From assembly GCF_004138295.1 (NCBI RefSeq), contig NZ_SCFM01000009.1, positions 1-64,000 of the forward strand: a DNA stretch of 64,000 bases, written 5' to 3'. This document shows positions 7,489 to 15,106 of the stretch, piece after piece. The stretch is from Ectobacillus funiculus. Its GTDB lineage: Bacteria; Bacillota; Bacilli; Bacillales; Bacillaceae_G. A model generated the notes under the pieces. That model made no database searches and was not told the DNA's origin. It saw nothing but the letters and a program-made list of their open reading frames with translations. Positions within the stretch are counted from its first letter, which is position 1, and each line of letters opens with the position of its first letter. A program made the position numbers and the translations under genes.

Positions 7489-8170
7489 TTTGCTGAAGCT
7501 GAAGCGAAAATGGTTTTGGCTGCTTGTTTTTCTAGGTCCCTTCGGTGTCGTTTCGCTGCAAATAGTAAATTACGGGGTAAGGTATGACTGGTTGATTCAG
7601 CAGCAGCCAGATGTTTGGCTAGGACTCATCCAAAATATCAATATGTTTGTCGCACCTGCTTTATTGCTGGGCATGACGATTCTTGCCTCACAAATTGCAA
7701 ATATTGAACATCAACAAAGTTCCTGGAAACAGCTGTTGAGTTTGCCGGTTAGACGAAGAGATGTATTTTCATCCAAATTTGTTATTGTATTTTTCATGCT
7801 GCTGCTATCTTGTGCTCTATTATTTGTCGGAACGATTATCTTAGGCGTTTATTTGCATTTTGGTGATAATATTCCGCTGCTTCTCATTTTTAAAAACAGC
7901 TTCTATCCCCTGCTAGCGGGAATCCCAATCCTTGCAATCCAGCTCTGGCTTTCAATTACGATTCAAAACCAAGCATATTCGCTTTCCGTCGGCATTCTGG
8001 GCAGCGTCTGCTCGATGTACGCCTATTCTGCACCAGATTGGTTCATTTGGAAATGGCCGCTATTGCAAGCGGGGCAAGGTCAGGAAAAATTTCTTTTAGC
8101 TGGAGTTTTGGCAGGAAGCGTTATTCTTCTGGGCGGCATCATTGATTTTCAAAGGAAGGACGTGAAGTAA
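7466..8170 (+). CDS. ABC transporter permease, MutE/EpiE-like
   Basis: This 234-residue protein starts MLDILQADLLKLKRKWFW and has about six membrane segments. It contains the 'SSWKQLLSLPVRRRDVF' loop shared with the next permease and typical of the lantibiotic immunity permease family (ABC2_membrane_4). The start was placed at 7466 rather than at an earlier in-frame ATG (7448) because GGAGGGGAT lies 9-10 nt upstream. It overlaps both neighbours, indicating translational coupling. Confidence 0.88.
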   Translation: MLDILQADLLKLKRKWFWLLVFLGPFGVVSLQIVNYGVRYDWLIQQQPDVWLGLIQNINMFVAPALLLGMTILASQIANIEHQQSSWKQLLSLPVRRRDVFSSKFVIVFFMLLLSCALLFVGTIILGVYLHFGDNIPLLLIFKNSFYPLLAGIPILAIQLWLSITIQNQAYSLSVGILGSVCSMYAYSAPDWFIWKWPLLQAGQGQEKFLLAGVLAGSVILLGGIIDFQRKDVK

Positions 8171-8898
8171 TGCTTTGGGCTCTTATTACGACAGAGTATT
8201 TTAAAATTAGAAAAACAAGGATTTTATCGCTTCTTTTTATCAGTCCTGTCTTTGCCGGAGTTGTTGGCTTTGCGACGAGTGATTTGTTATCAGGCCCGAA
8301 GTGGCTTGCGTCTTTATTAGCTATGTCGGTAACACATTCTCTTTTACTGCTGCCGCTCATTATCGGAGTGCTAGCGAGCTTTATTTGCAGATATGAGCAT
8401 CTTCACGGCGGCTGGAAACAGCTGCTGAGTCTTCCTGTCCGTCGCGAGCATGTCTATTTAGCCAAATTTATTATGATTGCTGTGCTAATTGCTGTTAATC
8501 AGCTGCTTTTCGGAATCAGCTGGATCCTAGTTGGAGCAGTGAAAGGATTTACCGACCCCATTCCGCTGGAAGCCCTGTGGAAGAGCTTGGCTGGAGGATG
8601 GATTTCCACACTTCCTCTCGCTGCCCTCTTGCTTTTCGTATCTATGGCATGGTCGAGCTTTGCCGCACCGCTTGCTTTAAATGTAGTGTTTACGCTTCCT
8701 AATATCCTAGTAGCTAACTCGAAGCAATATGCTCCATATTATCCGTGGGTACAGCCGTTTTTAACGATGCTTCCTAATGGGGATGGGCCGTGGGGAGGCT
8801 TTTTTACATCATTTGAGTCACTTATCTTTGCAATTTGCGGGAGCCTTCTTCTTTTCTTCGCTGCCGGGTTATTGTACATTCGTCAAAAAGCAATTTGA
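8170..8898 (+). CDS. ABC transporter permease, MutG-like
   Basis: The 242-residue membrane protein is homologous to the preceding permease: it has an equivalent 'GGWKQLLSLPVRREHVY' loop and about six helices. Start and upstream stop overlap by one base (TAATG). The duplicated permease pair with one ATPase matches MutFEG/EpiFEG-type immunity transporters. Confidence 0.88.
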   Translation: MLWALITTEYFKIRKTRILSLLFISPVFAGVVGFATSDLLSGPKWLASLLAMSVTHSLLLLPLIIGVLASFICRYEHLHGGWKQLLSLPVRREHVYLAKFIMIAVLIAVNQLLFGISWILVGAVKGFTDPIPLEALWKSLAGGWISTLPLAALLLFVSMAWSSFAAPLALNVVFTLPNILVANSKQYAPYYPWVQPFLTMLPNGDGPWGGFFTSFESLIFAICGSLLLFFAAGLLYIRQKAI

Positions 8899-8905
8899 AG
8901 AACAT

Positions 8906-8935
8906 AAAAAAGTCCGGCCTGCACCGGACTTTTCT
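8906..8935 (+). terminator. Terminator of the ABC transporter operon
   Basis: AAAAAAGTCCGG and CCGGACTTTTC frame a 6-nt loop, forming a 7-bp G/C-rich stem with a T-tract on the plus strand and an A-run before it. Confidence 0.85.
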
Positions 8936-8945
8936 CCATTTGGAT

Positions 8946-9065
8946 AAGTTACGAATTTCCAGCTAAGAGCGAATTTGCGTAGCGAGAAATTTTAGGAATA
9001 AAGTATAAGAGCAACGATGCCGCTGTCTTCGCCCAAGGGCGGGCTCGCTAATCACAGCTTTTCTT
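8946..9065 (+). repeat. Dispersed 130-bp element, copy 3
   Basis: This is a diverged copy with GAATTTCC as 5' arm, GTAGCGAGAAATTTTAGG as 3' arm and GTCTTCGCCCAAGGGC in the middle. The last hairpin is eroded to CTCGCTAATCACAG. Its right end overlaps the last codons of mhqD on the other strand, so the element seems to supply that gene's stop region. Confidence 0.85.
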
Positions 9066-9651
9066 CAAACCAAGTCTTTGCCGCAGCTACTTCGTCGCGT
9101 GTTAGCTGATGGCCAAAGGAGTGCCAATATAGCTGTACATCTGCACCGGCATCCTGCAGCAATGCTGCTAAATCATTGGTCTCCTGCGGCGGGCAAATTG
9201 GGTCATTGTTTCCTGCCCCGATGAAAACCGGTATTTCAGTTAAAGAAGGAAGGGCAACGCCGCGTCTTGGCACCATCGGATGAAATAAGATAGCTGCCTG
9301 CAGAGCATTCTTATAATGGAATAATAAACTGCCGGCAAGGTTAGCGCCATTTGAGTAACCAATGGCGATAACCTTGCTTCGGTCAAATTTATAGTTTCTC
9401 GCTGCCTCATCTAGAAACTCCTGTAATTCCTTCGTGCGAAATACTAAATCCTCTATATCAAAGATGCCCTCCGCCATTCTGCGGAAAAAGCGGGGCATCC
9501 CATTTTCCAATACATTTCCGCGTACGCTTAAGACGTTAGCGGAAGGGGAAATCATTTCAGCGAGTGGAAGCAAATCCTCTTCTGTTCCTCCGGTGCCGTG
9601 AAGTAAAAGTAAGGTTGTATCTGTCGTTCCCTTTTGAAAAATATGCTGCAT
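9052..9651 (-). CDS. mhqD: MhqD-like alpha/beta hydrolase
   Basis: The 199-residue protein resembles the phospholipase/carboxylesterase family. It has 'LLLHGTGGTEEDLL' near the N-terminus, nucleophile S100 in 'GYSNGA', and probable D150 and H181 completing the triad. Its neighbour is a DoxX-family gene. In Bacillus subtilis, MhqD and MhqP are both induced by quinones and diamide under the MhqR repressor. The final codons (EEKL-stop) overlap the repeat element. The assignment as MhqD rather than a generic esterase comes from sequence pattern plus this neighbour. Confidence 0.8.
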   Translation of the reverse strand: MQHIFQKGTTDTTLLLLHGTGGTEEDLLPLAEMISPSANVLSVRGNVLENGMPRFFRRMAEGIFDIEDLVFRTKELQEFLDEAARNYKFDRSKVIAIGYSNGANLAGSLLFHYKNALQAAILFHPMVPRRGVALPSLTEIPVFIGAGNNDPICPPQETNDLAALLQDAGADVQLYWHSFGHQLTRDEVAAAKTWFEEKL

Positions 9652-9679
9652 GATTGATCTCCCTTCAAAAGATAATTAC

Positions 9680-10066
9680 TTAAAACAAAGTATAAGCGCC
9701 TGGACCGCTAAGTGCTACTCCGATGGCTGCGGCAATTAGCACGAGATTATATTCAAAGCCGTTTTGTGTGCTCCATAATCCATTTTTCCCATGAACTGTA
9801 AATATTGCAACTAGCATTGTAATCGTAATCAGAGCAGCACCCGCCCATGTAAAGACACCAGCCGCAAATAATAAACCACCGACAAGCTCGCCTGCCCCTG
9901 CTAAAAATGCCATGAACACGCCTGGCTTCACTCCGATTGATTCCAGCCAGCCGCCTGTTCCTTTTAAGCCATAGCCGCCAAACCAGCCGAACAGCTTTTG
10001 GGCGCCGTGCCCGATAAATAGAATTCCCACAACTAAACGAATAATTAAAAGACCTGTGTCCATCAT
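9680..10066 (-). CDS. mhqP: DoxX-family membrane protein, MhqP-like
   Basis: The 128-residue protein has four predicted membrane helices and starts [31 protein letters not shown], the usual DoxX start with its 'GHGAQKLFG' motif. AGGAGG precedes the ATG. It is transcribed together with the hydrolase gene 28 nt downstream. The pair is expected to help against quinone or catechol stress. Exact chemistry of the DoxX protein is not known. Confidence 0.83.
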   Translation of the reverse strand: MMDTGLLIIRLVVGILFIGHGAQKLFGWFGGYGLKGTGGWLESIGVKPGVFMAFLAGAGELVGGLLFAAGVFTWAGAALITITMLVAIFTVHGKNGLWSTQNGFEYNLVLIAAAIGVALSGPGAYTLF

Positions 10067-10091
10067 GTTGTAAACCTCCTGAAAGTTATTA

Positions 10092-10138
10092 ACTTACATT
10101 ACGTAAGTATAATACGATATCTCACTTACTTTTGTCAA
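10092..10138 (-). promoter_or_regulatory. Promoter and palindromic operator of mhqP-mhqD
   Basis: On the minus strand TTGACA (10133-10138) and TATTAT (10109-10114) are 18 bp apart. Just downstream lies the inverted repeat ACTTAC-N5-GTAAGT (10092-10108), placed where a repressor would block initiation. This fits MarR-family control of quinone-stress genes. The sequence alone cannot tell MhqR from YodB/HypR-type regulators. Confidence 0.65.
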
Positions 10139-10431
10139 TTAACTTCTTTAAAGTATATTTGTTATCTTCTTGTCTCATGCAAAAAAATATAGAAATAGAA
10201 CGAGTTTGTTGTGGGGTGAAAAATGCTGAAGGGAAATAAGAAAACCGTATGGGTACAAAAAATCTTTCAAACAAGCTGTTCGAGCAAATAGATAGCTTTC
10301 TGCTTAACAACATACCTTTCTGTACTGTATGATGAAGATAACAAGAACTATATGGCCAATTTTATCGGCAGGAAAAGATTATAATGATTGAGACAAAGGG
10401 AAACAACGAAACCTAGGAAAGGGGAAACGGG
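10139..10431. other. Intergenic region upstream of ywlE, no clear gene
   Basis: There are only very short frames (for example 22 codons from an ATG near 10223, after GGGGTG) with no recognisable product. The manganese exporter gene often found upstream of ywlE in bacilli is absent. Confidence 0.4.
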
Positions 10432-10887
10432 ATGAAACGCATATTGTTTGTATGTACGGGAAATACATGCCGTAGTCCGATGGCAGAAGCGGTGCTTCGT
10501 CATCATGGCAAAGAGGTCTTTGAAGTGAAGTCGGCTGGTGTATTTGCAGATGCAGGAAGCGATGCCTCTGCGCATGCCAAAACGGCACTTCAGGAACAAG
10601 GGATAGAAATCAATCATACTTCCCAGCAGTTAACAGAGGAATTGCTGCAATGGGCAGATGTTGTGTTGACGATGACGAGAGGCCATAAGCAGACGATTGC
10701 CCAATATTATCCGGGGTTAGGGGATAAGGTGCATACGTTGTACGGATATACAGAGCGTATCGATCGTGATATTTCTGATCCGTACGGCGGCTCACTCGAA
10801 GTGTATAGAAGGACTTTACATGAATTAAATGCACTGCTGCAGCGCTTTGCGAAAAATCAAGCCGCTGAAGGCGGCGGACATGTATAA
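10432..10887 (+). CDS. ywlE: Protein arginine phosphatase YwlE
   Basis: This 151-residue low-molecular-weight phosphatase has the P-loop 'CTGNTCRS' with nucleophile C8, R14, and T12 at the position that selects phospho-arginine in YwlE. The general acid D116 is in 'DPYGG'. YwlE reverses McsB arginine phosphorylation, which marks proteins for ClpCP and controls CtsR. Gene order ywlE-rpiB-ywlG-glyA-upp matches B. subtilis. Confidence 0.93.
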   Translation: MKRILFVCTGNTCRSPMAEAVLRHHGKEVFEVKSAGVFADAGSDASAHAKTALQEQGIEINHTSQQLTEELLQWADVVLTMTRGHKQTIAQYYPGLGDKVHTLYGYTERIDRDISDPYGGSLEVYRRTLHELNALLQRFAKNQAAEGGGHV

Positions 10888-10924
10888 TTAGGCTGTAGGG
10901 AGATTATATTTGGAGGGACCGAAC

Positions 10925-11371
10925 ATGAAGGTAGTAGTAGCATCTGATCACGGCGGCGTGAATATCCGTAAAGAAATTATACATTTATTAGAAGAACTTG
11001 GAATGGAATATGTAGATCTTGGCTGTGAATGTGCAGTTGGGTCGTCTGTCGATTATCCTGATTTTGCATTTCCGGCAGCTGAAATGGTTGCAAAAGGGGA
11101 GGCTGACAGAGGTATTTTAATTTGTGGTACAGGCATTGGGATGTCTATTGCCGCTAATAAGGTAAAAGGCATTCGTTGTGCACTTATACACGATACCTTT
11201 AGTGCGAAGGCAACGCGTGAGCATAATGATTCCAATATGATGGCAATGGGAGAGCGCGTGATTGGACCAGGTTTGGCACGAGATGTTGCTGAAATTTGGC
11301 TAACAACTGAGTTTCTAGGCGGACGCCATGCAAATCGTGTAGGCAAAATTAACACGTACGAAGCAGAATAA
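10925..11371 (+). CDS. rpiB: Ribose-5-phosphate isomerase B
   Basis: This is a 148-residue RpiB/LacAB-family protein with 'SDHGG' near the N-terminus, catalytic C67 in 'ILICGTGIGMS' and H100 in 'REHND'. The frame opens at 10910, but GGAGG at about 10912 supports the ATG at 10925. It interconverts ribose 5-phosphate and ribulose 5-phosphate in the pentose phosphate pathway. It corresponds to B. subtilis ywlF. Confidence 0.93.
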   Translation: MKVVVASDHGGVNIRKEIIHLLEELGMEYVDLGCECAVGSSVDYPDFAFPAAEMVAKGEADRGILICGTGIGMSIAANKVKGIRCALIHDTFSAKATREHNDSNMMAMGERVIGPGLARDVAEIWLTTEFLGGRHANRVGKINTYEAE

Positions 11372-11479
11372 ACAGCAGGTTTCCTTAGCATAAAAGAAAT
11401 GAAGACGCTTCTTTCTTCTATGTATCCAACAAGCATAACGTAATTTTGGGAACCAATTTCCACGAAAGGAAGAGTCGCG

Positions 11480-12055
11480 ATGGATGACTTAGAACAATTA
11501 CGACAGCAAATGCACGCGGTGCTTTCCGATTTTCAAGAGCAAGCTTCCCTAGAGGCTGGACAATTGTTTGTTATCGGCTGCAGTACGAGTGAAGTAATCG
11601 GATCGAGGATTGGGACATCAGGTACAATAGAGGTCGCGCAAATCCTGTTTGAAGAGCTGAGAGCGTTTCAAGACAAAACTGGAATCTCCCTTGTGTTTCA
11701 ATGCTGTGAGCATCTAAATCGCGCACTTGTTGTAGAACGAGAAGTTGCGCAGAAGTATAACCTAGAGATGGTTACAGTAATTCCAGTTCGTTCCGCAGGA
11801 GGGGCGCTGCCGACATATGCCTACCACAATATGAAGGATCCAGTTGTAGTAGAGTTTATCAAGGCAGATGCTGGTATAGATATCGGTGATACATTTATTG
11901 GCATGCACATCAAGCATGTGGCAGTTCCGGTACGTACCGCGTTAAAGCAAATCGGCAGTGCACATATTACGCTGGCGAAAACCCGTCCGAAACTTATCGG
12001 CGGCGCCCGCGCAGTCTACCCGGCAGCACAAAGGGAAAGTGTAAGCTGTCACTAA
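11480..12055 (+). CDS. ywlG: YwlG family protein (DUF436)
   Basis: This 191-residue protein is conserved in Firmicutes next to rpiB and glyA. It starts [15 protein letters not shown] and contains '[16 protein letters not shown]' and '[16 protein letters not shown]'. No membrane segment or signal is seen. The function is unknown. It ends the ywlE-rpiB-ywlG cluster, with a strong terminator immediately after. Confidence 0.9.
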   Translation: MDDLEQLRQQMHAVLSDFQEQASLEAGQLFVIGCSTSEVIGSRIGTSGTIEVAQILFEELRAFQDKTGISLVFQCCEHLNRALVVEREVAQKYNLEMVTVIPVRSAGGALPTYAYHNMKDPVVVEFIKADAGIDIGDTFIGMHIKHVAVPVRTALKQIGSAHITLAKTRPKLIGGARAVYPAAQRESVSCH

Positions 12056-12056
12056 T

Positions 12057-12082
12057 AGGCCATCCCTAGGGATGGCCTTTCC
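12057..12082 (+). terminator. Terminator after ywlG
   Basis: AGGCCATCCC-TA-GGGATGGCCT is a perfect 10-bp stem followed by TTCCTG. The T-tract is short. Confidence 0.75.
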
Positions 12083-12279
12083 TGTTTTTGGCGGAGAGTC
12101 TTTTCTGTGAGAATGGAAAACTAAAAAGGCGGTGTTCCTTGAAGTGGGCGTCTGCAGAGGAACTTTTGCGTCCGATTAAGAAAAGACAGAATAAATTCAT
12201 AAAGTGATGCAAAATACGCAGTTGGAAACGATATCATTTTTAAATCGACAAGAAACGCCAGGATATTTTATTTTTTCTT

Positions 12280-12307
12280 TTGACGCCACCTAAAATCATG
12301 GTAGAAT
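12280..12307 (+). promoter_or_regulatory. Probable sigma-A promoter of glyA
   Basis: TTGACG (12280-12285) and TAGAAT (12302-12307) are 16 bp apart. This leaves a leader of roughly 190 nt before the glyA ATG. Confidence 0.6.
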
Positions 12308-12347
12308 GAAATTGAAAATGTGAATGTTAAAAATGAATTACGCGTAT

Positions 12348-12383
12348 AATTTTCGTATTTTTTCAAGAAAATCCGAAAATACA
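12348..12383 (+). promoter_or_regulatory. Possible PurR boxes upstream of glyA
   Basis: AATTTTCGTATTTT followed by GAAAATCCGAAAATAC looks like two inverted copies of the AWWWCCGAACWWT PurR box, with the CG cores about 18 nt apart. PurR controls glyA in B. subtilis. Here the pair would lie downstream of the proposed promoter, so either the promoter call or the box call may be wrong. Confidence 0.4.
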
Positions 12384-12470
12384 TTGCCTTTGCTGCTTAT
12401 TGCCGTCCGTTTTGGCTACAAATGCTTCAGAGAACAATGAAGATATACTACAAGCAGCAAGATGGCATTG
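12382..12470 (+). other. Long imperfect stem in the glyA leader
   Basis: CATTGCCTTTGCTGCTT (12382-12398) pairs with AAGCAGCAAGATGGCATTG (12452-12470), leaving two bulged bases. The 53-nt apical part contains a small CTTCA/TGAAG hairpin. No T-tract follows the stem. It does not match a riboswitch I know. Confidence 0.55.
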
Positions 12471-12503
12471 TAATTCGTTTGAGGGAAAAAAAGGGGGATT
12501 CTT

Positions 12504-13745
12504 ATGGAGCATTTAAAGCAGCAGGATCAAAAAGTATTTCAAGCGATTCAAGCGGAATTAGGAAGACAACGTTCTAACATCGAGTTGATTGCTTCAGAAA
12601 ACTTTGTTAGCCAAGCAGTAATGGAGGCACAAGGCTCTGTTTTAACAAACAAGTACGCAGAAGGCTATCCTGGGAAACGTTACTACGGTGGTTGTGAGCA
12701 TGTAGACGTAGCAGAAGATATCGCAAGAGACCGCGCGAAGGAAATCTTCGGAGCAGAGCATGTAAACGTACAGCCTCACTCTGGTGCGCAAGCAAACATG
12801 GCTGTATACTTTACGATTCTTCAGCACGGCGATACAGTTCTTGGTATGAACCTAGCGCACGGCGGTCACTTAACGCACGGAAGCCCAGTTAACTTCAGTG
12901 GTGTGCAATACAACTTCGTAGACTACGGTGTAGATCCAGAAACTCAATACATTGATTACAACGATGTTCTTGAGAAAGCACGTACACATAAGCCAAAGCT
13001 TATCGTTGCAGGTGCAAGTGCATATCCACGTGTAATTGACTTCGCAAAGTTCCGTGAAATCGCGGATGAAGTTGGCGCATATTTAATGGTAGATATGGCT
13101 CATATCGCAGGATTGGTTGCAGCAGGACTACATCCAAATCCAGTTCCTTATTGTGATTTCGTAACAACAACAACTCACAAAACATTGCGCGGACCTCGCG
13201 GCGGTATGATTTTATGTAAAGAAGAGTTCGCAAAGCAAATCGATAAATCAATTTTCCCTGGCATTCAAGGCGGACCATTAATGCACGTAATCGCTGCAAA
13301 AGCAGTAGCATTTGGCGAAGCATTGCAAGATAGCTTCAAAACATATGCACAAAATGTTGTTAATAACGCGCAGCGTTTAGCAGAAGGATTACAAAAAGAC
13401 GGTTTGACGCTTATCTCTGGCGGTACGGACAACCACTTAATTCTAGTTGATGTTCGTAACCTAGATATTACAGGAAAAGTGGCCGAGCACGTTCTAGATG
13501 AAGTTGGTATTACTGTAAACAAAAATGCTATCCCATTCGATCCTGCAAGCCCGTTTGTAACAAGCGGTATTCGACTTGGTACAGCGGCAGCAACTTCCCG
13601 TGGCTTCGGCTTAGAGGAAATGGATGAGATTGCATCTGTTATTGCTTACACATTGAAAAACCATGACAATGAGCAAGCATTAGAGGAAGCAAGAAAACGC
13701 GTTAACGCACTTACTGCAAAATTCCCAATGTATCCAGAATTGTAA
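12504..13745 (+). CDS. glyA: Serine hydroxymethyltransferase
   Basis: The 413-residue PLP enzyme converts serine and tetrahydrofolate to glycine and methylene-THF. The PLP lysine K226 lies in '[14 protein letters not shown]'. '[12 protein letters not shown]' and '[13 protein letters not shown]' are family hallmarks. The ATG follows AGGGGG. It is monocistronic here, with its own leader and terminator. Codon choice is very regular, as in highly expressed genes. Confidence 0.98.
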   Translation: MEHLKQQDQKVFQAIQAELGRQRSNIELIASENFVSQAVMEAQGSVLTNKYAEGYPGKRYYGGCEHVDVAEDIARDRAKEIFGAEHVNVQPHSGAQANMAVYFTILQHGDTVLGMNLAHGGHLTHGSPVNFSGVQYNFVDYGVDPETQYIDYNDVLEKARTHKPKLIVAGASAYPRVIDFAKFREIADEVGAYLMVDMAHIAGLVAAGLHPNPVPYCDFVTTTTHKTLRGPRGGMILCKEEFAKQIDKSIFPGIQGGPLMHVIAAKAVAFGEALQDSFKTYAQNVVNNAQRLAEGLQKDGLTLISGGTDNHLILVDVRNLDITGKVAEHVLDEVGITVNKNAIPFDPASPFVTSGIRLGTAAATSRGFGLEEMDEIASVIAYTLKNHDNEQALEEARKRVNALTAKFPMYPEL

Positions 13746-13766
13746 TTCTATACATCAATTATTCAA

Positions 13767-13799
13767 GACACCTTGTATCAATACGCAAGGTGTCTTTTT
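13767..13799 (+). terminator. Terminator of glyA
   Basis: GACACCTTG (13767-13775) and CAAGGTGTC (13786-13794) form a perfect 9-bp stem followed by TTTTTG. Confidence 0.9.
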
Positions 13800-13803
13800 G
13801 CCT

Positions 13804-13930
13804 CTTTAAGTATAAATTTCTAGCTGGATGCTAATTCGACATGGCGAGAAATTTTAGGAATAAAGTATAAGTAGGGCTATGCCGCTGTCTTCGCCCAAAG
13901 GCAGGGCTCGCCAATCAGCGAGTTTTCTTT
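13804..13930 (+). repeat. Dispersed 130-bp element, copy 4 (complete)
   Basis: It begins five bases after the glyA terminator T-tract. The inner motif is changed to CATGGCGAG and the partner to GGCTATGCC, so the CATGGC/GCTATG pairing is kept. The 3' hairpin is CTCGCCAATCAGCGAG followed by TTTTCTTTA. Confidence 0.9.
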
Positions 13931-13989
13931 ACCTATATGGTTACATGGTCCTTTCCACAAATATGTAAAGAAAAGGAGATAAGCTATAC

Positions 13990-14018
13990 TTGAATATTGA
14001 ACAGGTTTTTTATACAAT
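13990..14018 (+). promoter_or_regulatory. Probable promoter of upp
   Basis: TTGAAT and TACAAT are separated by 17 bp, about 60 nt upstream of the upp start. Confidence 0.6.
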
Positions 14019-14080
14019 CGTAAATAGTGTTCAAAAGGGCAGACCAACGAACGCCACATCCCAAAAAAGGAGAGATGCAA

Positions 14081-14710
14081 ATGGGAAAGCTATATGTTTT
14101 CGATCATCCACTTATTCAACACAAGCTTACATATATTCGTGATAAAAAAACAGGTACGAAGGAATTTCGTGAGCTAGTCGATGAAGTAGCCAGCTTAATG
14201 GCCTTCGAGGCAACGCGCGATCTTCCATTACAGGAAATAGAAATTGAGACGCCGGTAAGCGTAACGAAGACAAAGGTGCTCGCAGGGAAGAAGCTTGGCC
14301 TAATACCAATTTTGCGTGCGGGGCTTGGAATGGTAGATGGTATTTTAAAAATGATTCCAGCGGCAAAGGTAGGGCATGTTGGTTTATACCGCGACCCGAA
14401 AACATTGCAGCCAGTTGAGTACTATGTGAAGCTCCCAAGTGATGTGGAGGAGCGTGACTTTATCGTGCTTGATCCAATGCTTGCGACAGGCGGTTCAGCT
14501 GCTGAAGCGATCAATTCCTTGAAAAAGCGCGGTGCGAAGAGCATTAAGCTGATGTGCATCATCGCTGCCCCAGAGGGAGTAAAGATTGTACAGGAAGCGC
14601 ATCCGGATGTAGATATTTATATTGCGGCTTTGGATGAAAAATTGAACGACCATGGTTATATCGTCCCTGGCTTAGGGGATGCGGGAGACCGTTTATTTGG
14701 TACAAAATAA
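14081..14710 (+). CDS. upp: Uracil phosphoribosyltransferase
   Basis: The 209-residue enzyme salvages uracil to UMP using PRPP. The PRPP loop '[10 protein letters not shown]' is at 131-140 and the C-terminal '[13 protein letters not shown]' is the family uracil-binding tail. The frame is open from 14027, but AAAGGAGAG lies before 14081 and [15 protein letters not shown] is the conserved start. It is followed by its own terminator. Confidence 0.97.
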   Translation: MGKLYVFDHPLIQHKLTYIRDKKTGTKEFRELVDEVASLMAFEATRDLPLQEIEIETPVSVTKTKVLAGKKLGLIPILRAGLGMVDGILKMIPAAKVGHVGLYRDPKTLQPVEYYVKLPSDVEERDFIVLDPMLATGGSAAEAINSLKKRGAKSIKLMCIIAAPEGVKIVQEAHPDVDIYIAALDEKLNDHGYIVPGLGDAGDRLFGTK

Positions 14711-14713
14711 GAT

Positions 14714-14750
14714 AAAAGACGAGAAGGCATGCCCTTCTCGTCTTTTTTAC
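14714..14750 (+). terminator. Terminator of upp
   Basis: AAAAGACGAGAAGG-CATG-CCCTTCTCGTC is a long near-perfect stem followed by TTTTTTAC. Confidence 0.9.
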
Positions 14751-14756
14751 ATTTTG

Positions 14757-15023
14757 GGAAAGTATAAATTTTCAGCTGGAAGACCATACCTTGTAGTAGA
14801 TTACTTTTTGGAAGTATCTTCACTAGCAGACCATTTTCAGTTGATAAAAAGAACCGTTTTTGAAATAGTCCGTAGTGCAATCCCGATAAATGTTGACCTG
14901 TCAGCCACACTTAATGGTGATGAACTGCGAATTTGATACATTCGAAAAGCTTAGGAATACAGGATAAGGGCAGCTATGCCGCTGTCTTCGCCTAACGGCT
15001 CGTCAATCAGCGCGAGTTCTTTA
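14757..15023 (+). repeat. Dispersed element, copy 5, interrupted by about 150 bp
   Basis: The left part (AGTATAAATTTTCAGCTGG with AAGACCAT) ends near 14787. The right part resumes near 14939 with TTCGAAAAGCTTAGGAATAC, then GTCTTCGCC and the eroded 3' hairpin. The intervening sequence replaces the tip of the 5' hairpin. It has no recognisable gene. The copy starts seven bases after the upp terminator. Confidence 0.75.
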
Positions 15024-15106
15024 TTATAGGAGTAAAATTATTTCCCTCTTTCTTATACATGGAATAGCTGGAAAAGGAGAAGCATATAGGAAAAGGGAGG
15101 TTCGTT

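Noticed and set aside
14656-14936. Two 84-85-codon frames on opposite strands after upp
   Set aside because: Both cross the upp terminator and the interrupted repeat copy; neither has a ribosome site.
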